Origin: Syntrophorhabdus sp. PtaU1.Bin058
GTDB taxonomy: Bacteria > Desulfobacterota > Syntrophorhabdia > Syntrophorhabdales > Syntrophorhabdaceae
Direction of reading: 5' to 3'
DNA: 64,000 nt
Assembly: GCA_002067975.1 (NCBI GenBank)
Contig: MVRS01000242.1
Coordinates: 1-64,000, forward strand
Each line of letters starts with the position of its first letter. Position 1 is the stretch's first letter. The notes under the pieces were generated by a model. The model made no database searches. It was not told where the DNA came from and saw nothing but the letters and a program-made list of their open reading frames with translations. A program made the translations under genes and the position numbers. Below are positions 35,224-44,237 of this stretch, piece after piece.

Positions 35224-35300
35224 TATTTAAAAATCTTCAGCATATATATAATGCTTTTTCGATATTCATTATCATAAATATTATTTGAGGTGAAATAACT

Positions 35301-37217
35301 ATGAGCGTTGAGAGATTAGAGTTTAAGACGGAAGTAAAACAATTGCTTGATCTCATGATCCATTCCCTCTACTCGCACAAAGAGGTATTTCTCAGGGAGC
35401 TTATCTCGAACGCCTCCGATGCGATCGACCGGGCGCGCTATGAGTCCCTGACGGACAGCAATATCCTTGAAAATGAAAGCGGGTGGAAGATAAAGATCAT
35501 CGCCGACAAGGAAAAGGGTACCCTGACAATAAGCGATAACGGCATCGGCATGGCAAAGGAAGAGATCGTTGAGGCCCTCGGGACCATCGCCCATTCAGGA
35601 ACCAAGGAATTTCTCGCGGCGCTTCAGAGCGAGGCGGTCAAGAATAACCCGGAGCTTATCGGACAGTTCGGGGTCGGCTTCTACTCATCTTTCATGGTTG
35701 CCGATACAATCACCGTCCTTTCAAGAAGGGCCGGTCAGCAGAACGGCGGCGGCGTAAAATGGGAATCAACCGGCGATGGGTCTTTCACCGTCGAGGACGC
35801 GGAAAAGGAGCGGAGGGGCACCGACGTGATCCTTACACTCAGGGAAGAAGAGAAGAGATATCTCGATGAATGGCAAATCCGGAGCATTATAAAGAAATAC
35901 TCCGATTTTATCGAACACCCGATCGTGATGGACGTGGAAAAAGAACAGGACAGCACGCTGCAAAAGGGCGAGAAGGTCAAGGTAAAGGAAGAAGAGACAC
36001 TGAACTCGATGAAGGCCATCTGGCTCAGGGAGCGGTCAGAGGTATCGGAAGAGGAATATAACCAGTTCTACCAGCACGTATCGCACGATTTTACAGACCC
36101 CGCGAAGGTCATCCATTACAAGGCGGAAGGCACCTCTGAGTTCACGGCGCTCCTCTATATCCCCTCGAGGGCGCCCTACGACATCCTCTTCAGGGATTAC
36201 AAGATAGGTCCCACGCTTTACGTAAAACGCGTGCAGATCATGGACCACTGCGAGGAGCTTATCCCGCCTTATCTCCGGTTCGTGAAAGGGGTGGTCGACT
36301 CAGCAGACCTTCCTCTCAACGTATCCAGGGAGATCCTCCAGCATAACAGGCAGGTTGAGATCATACGGACGAATATTACGAAAAAGGTCCTCGATACGCT
36401 CGGCGATATGAAAAAGGAGCAATACGAGGCATATACCAGGATCTACAAAGAGTTCGGCAGGGTCCTCAAGGAGGGGCTCCACTATGACTTTTCCCGGAGA
36501 GAGGCCATAGCCGACCTGCTCCTTTTCCCTTCGACGAAAACCGGGGAGGAGGGTATATTGAGGTCCCTCGATGATTATATCAACGACATGAAGACGGAAC
36601 AGGAGGCGATATACTATATCACCGGGACGTCCCTCGCAGAGGTCCTCCATTCGCCCTATCTCGAGGCGTTCAGGGGCAAGGATTACGAGGTGCTTGTCAT
36701 GCTCGACGATATCGATGATTTCGTCCTGAGCAATTTCGAATATAAAGGGAAAAAACTGCAATCCATCACAAAGGGAGATATCGAGCTCGACAAGGCGGAA
36801 AAAACGGAAAAGGAAACGGCAAAAAAACAATACGAAAAACTCATAGACCTCATGAAGGACATATTGAAAGACGACGTAAAAGACGTAAGGCCCTCGGGAC
36901 GCCTGACCGATTCGGCCTGCTGCCTTGTTGCCGATGAGGGTGATCCCGACCCGCAGATGGAAAAACTCCTGAAGGCCATGGGTCAGGAGGTGCCTTCACG
37001 CAAGCGCATCCTCGAGATCAACCCTGCGCACCCGCTTTTTGCCTCAATGAAGGCGATCTTTGAGAAAGATGCAAAGAGCAGTACCCTCCATGATTTTATA
37101 AGACTTCTTTACGATCAGGCCCTGATCCTTGAAGGATCAAAGCCGAAGGACCCGGCGGCATTTTCAAAGACGATCGCAAGGATGATGGCGGAAAATATCG
37201 AGAAAGGCGGCGAATAA
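35301..37217 (+). CDS. htpG: Chaperone protein HtpG (Hsp90)
   Basis: A 638-residue bacterial Hsp90. The ATP site shows ELISNASDA (Glu and Asn, near residues 33-41), ISDNGIGM (near 78-85) and GQFGVGFYS (near 118-126). The middle-domain catalytic region LNVSREILQ is present. The length is normal. GAGGTG lies eight bases before ATG 35301. It is monocistronic and converges on dnaJ through a heptad-rich gap. Confidence 0.97.
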   Translation: MSVERLEFKTEVKQLLDLMIHSLYSHKEVFLRELISNASDAIDRARYESLTDSNILENESGWKIKIIADKEKGTLTISDNGIGMAKEEIVEALGTIAHSGTKEFLAALQSEAVKNNPELIGQFGVGFYSSFMVADTITVLSRRAGQQNGGGVKWESTGDGSFTVEDAEKERRGTDVILTLREEEKRYLDEWQIRSIIKKYSDFIEHPIVMDVEKEQDSTLQKGEKVKVKEEETLNSMKAIWLRERSEVSEEEYNQFYQHVSHDFTDPAKVIHYKAEGTSEFTALLYIPSRAPYDILFRDYKIGPTLYVKRVQIMDHCEELIPPYLRFVKGVVDSADLPLNVSREILQHNRQVEIIRTNITKKVLDTLGDMKKEQYEAYTRIYKEFGRVLKEGLHYDFSRREAIADLLLFPSTKTGEEGILRSLDDYINDMKTEQEAIYYITGTSLAEVLHSPYLEAFRGKDYEVLVMLDDIDDFVLSNFEYKGKKLQSITKGDIELDKAEKTEKETAKKQYEKLIDLMKDILKDDVKDVRPSGRLTDSACCLVADEGDPDPQMEKLLKAMGQEVPSRKRILEINPAHPLFASMKAIFEKDAKSSTLHDFIRLLYDQALILEGSKPKDPAAFSKTIARMMAENIEKGGE

Positions 37218-37235
37218 CGACAAATCCGTGAGGCG

Positions 37236-37427
37236 AGGGATAAGGACCGAGGGACGAGGGACGTCCGCTGCGCTAGGACGGGGGACGATTAAAATCAGAA
37301 GAGCGGGAGGCAGAATACCCCGGTTAGTACTGCCTCTTGCATTTGGTTTCTACGCCGAACGCTGAACGCATCACGCCGAACGGTATTTCTTAGAATCTCG
37401 ATATACGAACTACGATATACGATATAC
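37236..37427. repeat. Heptad arrays between convergent htpG and dnaJ
   Basis: Three arrays: AGGGATA, AGGACCG and AGGGACG at 37236-37263; GCCGAAC, GCTGAAC, GCATCAC at 37354-37381; GATATAC, GAACTAC and GATATAC at 37400-37427. Each keeps exact seven-base spacing. Confidence 0.85.
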
Positions 37428-37445
37428 TGCCGTTGGTGGGCTGAT

Positions 37446-38543
37446 TTACTCGAAGAATTCCATGAATTTTTCTTTGAACCCTTTGCGCGTCTTCCCGCTG
37501 TCATCTGCAAATTCTTTTGCAAGCTCTTCCATGAGCAGGCGCTGTTTTTCGCTCAGCCTTGAAGGGACAACGACATTGAGATAGACGAGTTGATCGCCCC
37601 TCCCGTACCCGTTCGATTTGGTTACGCCAAGCCCCTTGATGCGGAAGACCTTGCCCGGTTGCGTGCCGGGCGGTATCGTGATCGTTGTTTCACCCTCTAT
37701 GGTGGGCACCGCGAACTCACCTCCGAGGCACAAAAGCGGGAAGCTGATATCAACCTGAAGGGTAATATCATCGCCGGCGCGTTCGAAGACCTGGTGTTCC
37801 CTTACCTGGAGGACAATGTACAGGTCGCCGGGGACAGTGTCGCCAAACTGCTGCATCCCTTCCCCCCGCAGCTTTAATCTCATCCCCGTATCTACACCCG
37901 GCGGGACCTTGACCTTTATCTTCCTCTTTGTCCTGACGCTTCCCTTGCCCTTGCAGGCCTTGCAGGGGTCCTTGATGATGTGGCCGTCACCGTTGCAATA
38001 TTCGCAGGTCCTGTTTATCGTAAAAAACCCGTGGCTCTGCCTGACCTGCCCCCTTCCGCCGCAGTGTTTACAGGTTACGGGCCGGTGTCCCGGTTCTATC
38101 CTGGACCCGTTGCATACCGGGCATTTCTCCTCTTTGGGTATCTCTATCTCTTTTTCAATGCCGAATACGGCCTCTTCGAATTCTATGGCGAGGTTGTACC
38201 GTAGGTCCTGCCCTTTCCTTTCCCGCTGCCGGGGGGAACCGAAAAAATCACTGAAGAGATCGTTAAAGACGCTGTCGAAATTCCCCCTGAACCCGAAATC
38301 AAAGACAGAGCCCGTATCGTCTGCGGTCCCGAACCTCTCGTACCGGTACCTTTTTTCCGGATCACCGAGCACCTCATAGGCCTCGTTGATCTTCTTGAAC
38401 ATCTCTTCGGCCTCTTTATTGCCTGGATTTCTGTCCGGGTGGTATTGGAGCGCAAGTTTCCGGTAAGCCTTTTTTATCTCCTCATCTGTTGCGCCTTTTG
38501 AAACATTGAGGATCTCGTGGTAGTCTCGGTATTCCATTCGCAT
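37446..38543 (-). CDS. dnaJ: Chaperone protein DnaJ
   Basis: A 365-residue class A J-protein stimulating DnaK ATPase. The J domain has YHPDRNPGN with HPD near residue 36. Four CxxCxGxG-type zinc repeats occupy about 140-210 (CPVCNG, CKHCGG, CEYCNG, CKACKG). The Gly/Phe linker is short and poor in Gly. Two in-frame ATG codons (38543, 38537) are possible starts. It follows grpE by 14 bases. Confidence 0.95.
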   Translation of the reverse strand: MRMEYRDYHEILNVSKGATDEEIKKAYRKLALQYHPDRNPGNKEAEEMFKKINEAYEVLGDPEKRYRYERFGTADDTGSVFDFGFRGNFDSVFNDLFSDFFGSPRQRERKGQDLRYNLAIEFEEAVFGIEKEIEIPKEEKCPVCNGSRIEPGHRPVTCKHCGGRGQVRQSHGFFTINRTCEYCNGDGHIIKDPCKACKGKGSVRTKRKIKVKVPPGVDTGMRLKLRGEGMQQFGDTVPGDLYIVLQVREHQVFERAGDDITLQVDISFPLLCLGGEFAVPTIEGETTITIPPGTQPGKVFRIKGLGVTKSNGYGRGDQLVYLNVVVPSRLSEKQRLLMEELAKEFADDSGKTRKGFKEKFMEFFE

Positions 38544-38557
38544 GAATCGACCGTATA

Positions 38558-39133
38558 TTACTGAATCTCCGGTTTTTTGGAAACAATTACCCTGGAGGGT
38601 CTTACTAATCTGTTGTTCAGCAGATAGCCTTTTTGAAACTCCGATATGACCGTATCAGGTTCCATATCCTCCTTTTCTTCCTGGTAAAAGGCCTCGTGGA
38701 GATTGGGATCGAACTTCTTGCCGGCAGCTTCGATCCTCGTAACGCCTGCCTTTTCGAGCACCTTGAGAAATGCATTCAGGGTTATCCTGACCCCTTCGTA
38801 GATCCCCTTGTAATCTTCCGTCTTTTCTGTATGGTCTAAGGCCATCTCAAGGTTATCCACCACGGGCAGTAATTCCTTTACCAGAACCTCGTTCCCGAAC
38901 TTCAGTGTATCCTCTTTCTCTTTTATTTTGAGCTTCTTGTAATTTTCAAACTCGGCCTGCATGTAGAGCATCTTTTCCTGAAGGGACTTTATCACCTCTT
39001 CCTTCTCCTCGAGCGCCCGCTTCAGCTCTTCAACGGCATCGTCCTTCTTCTTTTTTTTCTTATGTTCTTCGTGCCTGCCCGTTTCGTGTTCCGCTTCTTT
39101 TGCTTCTGTTTCTCTTTTTTCCTTGTCCTCCAT
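38558..39133 (-). CDS. grpE: Nucleotide exchange factor GrpE
   Basis: A 191-residue exchange factor for DnaK. The N-terminal third is extremely charged (KKKKKKDDAVEEL), then a long coiled coil with MQAEFENYKK (near 75), then the beta domain with FDPNLHEA (near 145) and the conserved end GYLLNNRLVRPSRVIVSK. It lies nine bases after hrcA in the same transcript. Confidence 0.95.
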   Translation of the reverse strand: MEDKEKRETEAKEAEHETGRHEEHKKKKKKDDAVEELKRALEEKEEVIKSLQEKMLYMQAEFENYKKLKIKEKEDTLKFGNEVLVKELLPVVDNLEMALDHTEKTEDYKGIYEGVRITLNAFLKVLEKAGVTRIEAAGKKFDPNLHEAFYQEEKEDMEPDTVISEFQKGYLLNNRLVRPSRVIVSKKPEIQ

Positions 39134-39142
39134 GTAAATCCC

Positions 39143-40174
39143 CTACATCGTTTTCAGAATATCTGTAACCGTCTTCGCGGTATAATTAACGATCGGTATG
39201 ATCCTTGAATAATTCATCCGGATCGGACCTATCACACCGAGGAAACCGTAGCTGTCTTCACCGATCTGATAGGGCGAAGAGATAATGCTCATCCCCCGCA
39301 TCTCTTTCATGTCGTTCTCGTGACCTATGATAATGCTTATACCGTCCTCCCGGAGACAACCATCCAGCAATTTGATCAGTTTTTCCTTTTTCTCCAGTGC
39401 CTGAAAAAGTTCTTTTAACCTTTCGAGGTCAGAAAATTCCGGGACGCCTATCATTCTGGATGTTCCCTCTATGTAAACCTCCCGCTTGTTCTTTTCATCG
39501 ATGATCGCATCAAGGGTATCGCGGATCTTCGCGCAGAGGTCGTTAAATACCTCCTTGTCCCGCCTTACGTCACCCAGTATGCCGTCCCGCAGGACATAGA
39601 ACGGAAAGCCGCTGAACTTTTCATTCATGTACCCTTTCATCTCGTTCAAGACATTAATGTTCAGTTCCTCGTCGGTATGTACGATCCTTTTGTGAACCAT
39701 GCCCGAAGAGGTTATAAAGACAACGAGGATCGTGTACCTCGATAACTTGACAAACTCGACCTCCTTGAAGAGCATCGTATTCACCTTCGGTTCTATTATG
39801 ATGCTTGTATACTGCGATATGTCCGCAAGGGTCTTCGACGCGTCTTCCATAATCTCTTCGACATAGGAGTAGCGGGGACGGGCAAGCGATTCAAGCACCT
39901 TCATTTCCTTTTTGCCGGGGGCCGTCAGCGACGACAGATTGCTCACGTAATATCTGAAGGCCTTGTGTGTCGGTATGCGGCCTGCCACTGCATGGGGCTT
40001 GTAAAGAAAACCGAGCTCCTCGAGGTCCCCCATGATATTCCTTATCGTCGCAGAACTTACCTTGCTCTTCATTCTCCTCGAGATCGTCCTTGAGCCTATC
40101 GGTTCCGCAACGGTTATGTAATTATCCATAATAAGCTCAAGGATCATCTTTTGGCGTTCTGTCAGTATATCCAT
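39143..40174 (-). CDS. hrcA: Heat-inducible transcription repressor HrcA
   Basis: A 343-residue repressor of class I heat shock operons. The N-terminal winged helix starts LTERQKMILELIMDNYI, with EPIGSRTIS (near 25) and the SSATIRNIMGDLEE recognition helix. The C-terminal GAF-like part ends SRIIPIVNYTAKTV. ATG 40174 is chosen because the longer frame to 40228 begins inside the promoter. No CIRCE palindrome is visible upstream. Confidence 0.94.
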   Translation of the reverse strand: MDILTERQKMILELIMDNYITVAEPIGSRTISRRMKSKVSSATIRNIMGDLEELGFLYKPHAVAGRIPTHKAFRYYVSNLSSLTAPGKKEMKVLESLARPRYSYVEEIMEDASKTLADISQYTSIIIEPKVNTMLFKEVEFVKLSRYTILVVFITSSGMVHKRIVHTDEELNINVLNEMKGYMNEKFSGFPFYVLRDGILGDVRRDKEVFNDLCAKIRDTLDAIIDEKNKREVYIEGTSRMIGVPEFSDLERLKELFQALEKKEKLIKLLDGCLREDGISIIIGHENDMKEMRGMSIISSPYQIGEDSYGFLGVIGPIRMNYSRIIPIVNYTAKTVTDILKTM

Positions 40175-40199
40175 TGCTACAGACCAATCCTCATAGAAT

Positions 40200-40228
40200 A
40201 AATTAACGATAGATGACACCTTTGTCAA
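40200..40228 (-). promoter_or_regulatory. Sigma-70 promoter of hrcA-grpE-dnaJ
   Basis: On the minus strand TTGACA (40223-40228), a 17-base spacer and TAATTT (40200-40205). A second TTGACA lies just upstream near 40245-40250. Confidence 0.65.
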
Positions 40229-40263
40229 GAAATGAGATGCTCAATTTGTCAAACAAGGGACTA

Positions 40264-40653
40264 TTAAGCGTATATCTGGAGGGTGCTTACGGCCGGTCTT
40301 TTGTATTCCTCTGCTTCCCTGTATTTATCAGTAACGATCCGGGGGATCTGAAGAGATACCTTATCGATCTCATACTGGCCGGCAACCTGGCGGGAGCTTA
40401 CATAGCGGGAGCTTGTATAGCTGGAGCTTGTATATTCCTGATCTGCCGCAGCGACAGGACGACAATCGAACGCCACTACCTTGCATTCCGTATGCTTCAG
40501 GTCAAGACCGGAAGCCCCCCTCTGAACGATCCGCGGGGTCCTGTCGATATTGTTGTCATAAAGGTCCCTGTCGCTCTTCTTTTGCCGGATACCGTCGCTG
40601 ACGACACGCAGTGCGCCCGGAACCCCTTCCTCTATCGCGGTGCTGATTTTCAT
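40264..40653 (-). CDS. Hypothetical small protein with tandem Tyr/Ser repeat
   Basis: A 129-residue protein, not recognised. The N-terminus (MKISTAIEEGVPGALRVV) has the amphipathic look of short flagellin- or rod-like starts, but this is weak. Residues about 74-88 are three copies of Y-T/V-S-S-S/R, encoded by a 15-bp tandem repeat near 40393-40440. A strong sigma-70 promoter sits about 50 bases upstream of ATG 40653 on the same strand, which supports a real gene. The ribosome binding site is poor. Confidence 0.5.
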   Translation of the reverse strand: MKISTAIEEGVPGALRVVSDGIRQKKSDRDLYDNNIDRTPRIVQRGASGLDLKHTECKVVAFDCRPVAAADQEYTSSSYTSSRYVSSRQVAGQYEIDKVSLQIPRIVTDKYREAEEYKRPAVSTLQIYA

Positions 40654-40681
40654 AGAATTAAGCCAGGTATTGTCTAACGGT

Positions 40682-40710
40682 TAATTACAACAAATTTCAT
40701 ACAATGTCAA
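40682..40710 (-). promoter_or_regulatory. Sigma-70 promoter for the hypothetical gene at 40264-40653
   Basis: On the minus strand TTGACA (40705-40710), exactly 17 bases, then TAATTA (40682-40687). The expected start is near 40675, about 22 bases before the ATG. Confidence 0.65.
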
Positions 40711-40728
40711 GGGGTTGTGCACAAATGT

Positions 40729-41061
40729 CTAACCATCCCGGCTGAAATAATCGCCGAGCAACCCCCTGCTGTGCTCATCGTCGTGGCAGTAGACACAGAG
40801 GTTCTCCCAGTTTGAGCCGTCCGGCGGGTTGTTCCTGTGATTCCCGTCCTTGTGGTGAACAGTGAGCAGGTGCCTGTCCTTATAATCAAACTCCCGGGCG
40901 CATTTTGCACAGATAAGACCGTGGATCCGCAGGGACTGTTCCCTGTAATCGCTCTGCGATGCGCCGATCTCTTTCAGTTCCTTTACTATCTCTTCAACGG
41001 ACTTGTCGCTCTCTTTTTTCGTGGGCCCGGTACCCCTGTGTGTATATCGTCTCTTTCTCAT
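40729..41061 (-). CDS. yajD: HNH endonuclease family protein YajD
   Basis: A 110-residue HNH-fold protein close to E. coli YajD. Zinc ligands are CAKCAREF and CVYCHDDEH; the nuclease motif is LTVHHKDGNHRNNPPDGSNW, near residues 66-85. The physiological substrate of YajD is unknown. The N-terminal 35 residues are basic and differ from E. coli. A terminator lies between it and the TRAP genes upstream, so it has its own promoter. Confidence 0.88.
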   Translation of the reverse strand: MRKRRYTHRGTGPTKKESDKSVEEIVKELKEIGASQSDYREQSLRIHGLICAKCAREFDYKDRHLLTVHHKDGNHRNNPPDGSNWENLCVYCHDDEHSRGLLGDYFSRDG

Positions 41062-41097
41062 AACGTAACCTTTCCATATTTATTATAACATGAATGC

Positions 41098-41130
41098 AAA
41101 TTAAATGGGCCTCCCGACCGGAAGGCCCAT
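41098..41130 (-). terminator. Intrinsic terminator after the TRAP genes
   Basis: ATGGGCCT (41105-41112) pairs with AGGCCCAT (41123-41130), with inner pairs, and TTTAATTT follows on the minus strand. Confidence 0.7.
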
Positions 41131-41150
41131 GATATGTCTTGCCTTAGCTT

Positions 41151-41178
41151 ATAACTCCGAACTCATAACTCATCACTG
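41151..41178 (-). repeat. Heptad array after dctM
   Basis: ATAACTC, CGAACTC, ATAACTC and ATCACTG in phase (plus strand), between the dctM stop and its terminator. Confidence 0.85.
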
Positions 41179-41183
41179 TTATA

Positions 41184-42488
41184 TTACCCCGGCATCAGCC
41201 AGCGGGGCAGCCATGTTGCAATTGCCGGGAAAACGAAGACGATGATGCCGCCGACAACAAGGCTTATCAGGAACGGGTACACGCCGGCATAGACAACGCT
41301 GAACGGCGTTTTCGTAATCTGTTTCACGACGAAGACGCAGATTGCCATGGGGGGTATGACAACGCCGATCATAACGGTAATGCCTATAAGGATACCGAAC
41401 CAGAGAGGATCATATCCGAGCTTTATGATCGCCGGGTAAAAGATCGGGGTGGCAAGGATCATGAACGCAAGGTCATCGATAAAGGAACCACCGATCTCGT
41501 AGATGAGCGCGATAAAGATCATGATGACCCAGGAAGGCATCTGGAGGCCGACGATCCAGTCGGCGGTGATCATGGGGATCTTTGTAACGGCAATAAAATG
41601 GCCGAGCACCGTTGAGCCCGCTATGAGCAATAACACCATACACGCTGTCCGTATTGATTCAACAACGGACTTGATATAGCCCTTTATATTAAGGTCCCGC
41701 CTGGCAAAGGTAAGGACGAGGACAAGGAACGTGCCGACGCTGCCTGCTTCGGTCGGCGTAAAGAACCCTTGCAGGATGCCGCCGATGACGAGGAAGAAGA
41801 TAAGGACGACCCATATTACCTCAGGGATCGATTTGATCCTCTGACTCCACGTGGATCTTTCTCCCTTCGGTCCCAGCGAGGGGTTTATCTTGCACCAGCC
41901 GTATATTATCCCGATAAAGAAAAGGGCGATAAGAAGACCGGGGAAGATCCCGGCCAGGAAGAGCCGCCCGATGGACTGGTCGGTGATGATGCCGTAGATG
42001 ATGAGGGTTACGCTTGGGGGAAGCAGAATGCCGAGAGTCCCTACGGTGGCGACGATGCCCGTTGACAGCCTCTTGTCATATCCGTAACGGTCCATCTCGG
42101 GGACGGCGACGCTCGCAAAGGTCGCTGCCGTTGCCGGCGAGGAACCGCATATGGATTTGAATGCCGTAGCGCCGGCAACCGTTGCCATAGCAAGACCGCC
42201 GGGGATGTGACCGACGAACCTGTATGAAGTGTCAAAGAGCCTCTTTGCAATACCTGAGTTGAAGGCTACCTGACCCATTAAAACAAAGAGGGGGATAACC
42301 GTAAAACCATATGAGTTCAATACGTCATAGAAGTCTTTTGCCAGAAGATTGAGTGCTGCACCCCAGGATATAAGGTAACCGAAACCAAGAAACCCTATCA
42401 GGATCATTGCGAAGGCAAGTTCGATACCTGTCAGGAAAAGTACCAGGACAACCAATAACCCTATTATGCCTACAGCAATCTCATTCAT
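41184..42488 (-). CDS. dctM: TRAP transporter large permease subunit DctM
   Basis: The ion-coupled transport subunit of a TRAP system, with about 12 hydrophobic helices. GSSPATAATFASVAVPEM (near 110-127) and ATVGTLGILLPPSVTLIIYG (near 150-170) are family signatures. The substrate class (usually dicarboxylates or other organic acids) cannot be read. GGAGGAC sets ATG 42488, which overlaps the dctQ end by eight bases. Confidence 0.93.
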   Translation of the reverse strand: MNEIAVGIIGLLVVLVLFLTGIELAFAMILIGFLGFGYLISWGAALNLLAKDFYDVLNSYGFTVIPLFVLMGQVAFNSGIAKRLFDTSYRFVGHIPGGLAMATVAGATAFKSICGSSPATAATFASVAVPEMDRYGYDKRLSTGIVATVGTLGILLPPSVTLIIYGIITDQSIGRLFLAGIFPGLLIALFFIGIIYGWCKINPSLGPKGERSTWSQRIKSIPEVIWVVLIFFLVIGGILQGFFTPTEAGSVGTFLVLVLTFARRDLNIKGYIKSVVESIRTACMVLLLIAGSTVLGHFIAVTKIPMITADWIVGLQMPSWVIMIFIALIYEIGGSFIDDLAFMILATPIFYPAIIKLGYDPLWFGILIGITVMIGVVIPPMAICVFVVKQITKTPFSVVYAGVYPFLISLVVGGIIVFVFPAIATWLPRWLMPG

Positions 42489-42963
42489 ATTGTCCTCCAA
42501 AGATCTTCACCATGTCGGTAACCAGGACAAGGCACTGCAGGAAACAGCAGACGCCCAATCCATAGGCAATAGGGTAAAACGGGATCTGCCTCGTAAGCGA
42601 CACCTCTCCGGACCTGTAAAGGTCGGTTGCATAGAGAAAAAGGTTCCATCCAATGAGGACAAAAAGGACAATGCATACGAGCCTGGTGCAAACATTGAAT
42701 GCATTCTGCATTCCTTTCGGCATCATCTGCGTAAAAAAGTCAACGAATATGTGCCCCCGGAGCCATGAGGTGAGCGGCATGCCGAAGCCGATCACAACGG
42801 CACCGCCAAGACCGACGATCTCAAAGGTACCGATAATGGGATGCCCGAAATACCTGAGGACAACATCTGCAACCGTAAGAAGCATTATGAATGTCAATGA
42901 GCAAGCCGCTATTACGTTCATTACTTTGCTTAATTTTTCTACAATCCAAAGCAATCCTCCCAT
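42481..42963 (-). CDS. dctQ: TRAP transporter small permease subunit DctQ
   Basis: A four-helix subunit bridging the binding protein and DctM. Seen are VLRYFGHPIIGTFEIVGLGG (near 45-64) and TSWLRGHIFVDFF, typical of DctQ. ATG 42963 follows GGGAGG. No DctP binding-protein gene lies on either side, which is unusual for this operon type. Confidence 0.88.
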   Translation of the reverse strand: MGGLLWIVEKLSKVMNVIAACSLTFIMLLTVADVVLRYFGHPIIGTFEIVGLGGAVVIGFGMPLTSWLRGHIFVDFFTQMMPKGMQNAFNVCTRLVCIVLFVLIGWNLFLYATDLYRSGEVSLTRQIPFYPIAYGLGVCCFLQCLVLVTDMVKIFGGQYE

Positions 42964-43122
42964 GCTCCCTCCCAAAAATTTTAGCTATTTCTTTTTTGAA
43001 CATGACATGACAAAAACGCAGATGGATAAAATATACTTTCATGATAAGGTTGTTTTGTCAAGTGAAAAGATGTACAACGCAGACAGCAAAGCGAAAAGCG
43101 CTCTTTACACTCATTGGAAAAG

Positions 43123-43725
43123 ATGATAAAAGTCTGTATGGTGGATGTTATCAGCGCGATCCTCGCGGGTGGCAGAAATACAAGGATGGGGAGGGACAAG
43201 GCCACTCTTGTTCTCGATAGTGAACTATTAATACAGAGGGTATACGGTGTGGTGCAAAGGGTTTTCAATACCGTCGTTGTTGTCTCCAACAACCATGATG
43301 CCCTTCCCGGTATGGACGTACCGATCATACGAGATGTTGTCGCCGCGCAGAGCCCCATGGCCGGTATCGTCTCTGCCCTCATGTATACCGGCGCGGATTA
43401 CGTCTTCGCCCTCGCCTGCGATATGCCCTTTCTGTCAGGAGAGGCAATACAATACATGCTGGATAATATCTCCGGGGAGGATATCATTATACCGAAGACA
43501 GAAAAAGGGTATGAACCGCTCCATGCGATCTACGGCAGGTCCTGTATCTCTTACATGCTTACCCTGCTTGAGAGGGGAAAATACAAGATAAGGGACATAC
43601 TCCCTTACCTCTCAATCAAGGCCGTCAAAGAGGCCCCTCCCTTTTTTTGCAATGGGATTTCTGTGTTCACAAATGTTAATACAGAAGAAGAGTTTAAAAA
43701 GGCACTGGCTGCAAGCAAGGGTTGA
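43123..43725 (+). CDS. mobA: Molybdenum cofactor guanylyltransferase MobA
   Basis: Adds GMP to molybdopterin to make the MGD form used by many anaerobic oxidoreductases. The nucleotide site ISAILAGGRNTRMGRDKA is near the N-terminus, then VVVVSNNHD, PMAGIVSAL and ALACDMPFLS. The length of about 200 residues is normal. ATG 43123 has GGAAAAG just before it; TTG 43114 is also in frame. rimI begins four bases after it. Confidence 0.93.
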   Translation: MIKVCMVDVISAILAGGRNTRMGRDKATLVLDSELLIQRVYGVVQRVFNTVVVVSNNHDALPGMDVPIIRDVVAAQSPMAGIVSALMYTGADYVFALACDMPFLSGEAIQYMLDNISGEDIIIPKTEKGYEPLHAIYGRSCISYMLTLLERGKYKIRDILPYLSIKAVKEAPPFFCNGISVFTNVNTEEEFKKALAASKG

Positions 43726-43728
43726 GCT

Positions 43729-44202
43729 TTGAGAGACACTACGGAAACATGCCTTGACAACGTTACGATAAGGGCAATGGGACCGGCAGACCTCAAGGAT
43801 ATACTGGGGATCGAAAGGCTCTCCTTTATCTCTCCATGGACAAGGGGGATGTTCGAGGACACCATCTGCTCGCCGATCGCCAGAAATCTCGTGCTCGAAA
43901 AAGACAACAGGATTATCGGCTATATTATGCTATACTCTGTTGAAGATGAAGTACACATCATGAACATCGCTATCGATCCCGGCCATAGAAGAAAGGGGTA
44001 CGGCATCTATCTCGTCAACTATGTTATCGAAGATTGCTCAAAGGATGGTGGTACTGAATTCTTCCTTGAGGTAAGAGAAGGCAACAGGGCCGCACAGGGC
44101 CTTTACAGGACCCTCGGTTTTTCCGTCATAGGCAGAAGAAAGGGCTATTACCGGGAGACCGGCGAGGACGCATACGTTATGCATATGTCACTGAAAAAGT
44201 GA
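43729..44202 (+). CDS. rimI: Ribosomal protein S18 alanine acetyltransferase RimI
   Basis: A 157-residue GNAT enzyme. IRAMGPADLKDILGIERLSF opens the fold, IAIDPGHRRKGYG (near 82-94) is the acetyl-CoA loop, and FLEVREGNRAAQGLYRTLGF is the typical RimI end. It modifies the N-terminal amine of S18 in E. coli; other GNAT targets cannot be excluded. Start TTG 43729. The stop lies in a heptad array. Confidence 0.85.
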   Translation: MRDTTETCLDNVTIRAMGPADLKDILGIERLSFISPWTRGMFEDTICSPIARNLVLEKDNRIIGYIMLYSVEDEVHIMNIAIDPGHRRKGYGIYLVNYVIEDCSKDGGTEFFLEVREGNRAAQGLYRTLGFSVIGRRKGYYRETGEDAYVMHMSLKK

Positions 44203-44226
44203 GGAGTTGGGAGTTCGGAGTAAAGG
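44199..44226 (+). repeat. Heptad array rimI-pyrK
   Basis: GTGAGGA, GTTGGGA, GTTCGGA, GTAAAGG in phase from 44199, beginning within the rimI stop. Confidence 0.8.
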
Positions 44227-44237
44227 GCAAATAATCT

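Noticed and set aside
35238-35262. AGCAT/ATGCT hairpin with T-run before htpG as a terminator
   Set aside because: Stem of only five AT-rich pairs; too weak to call.
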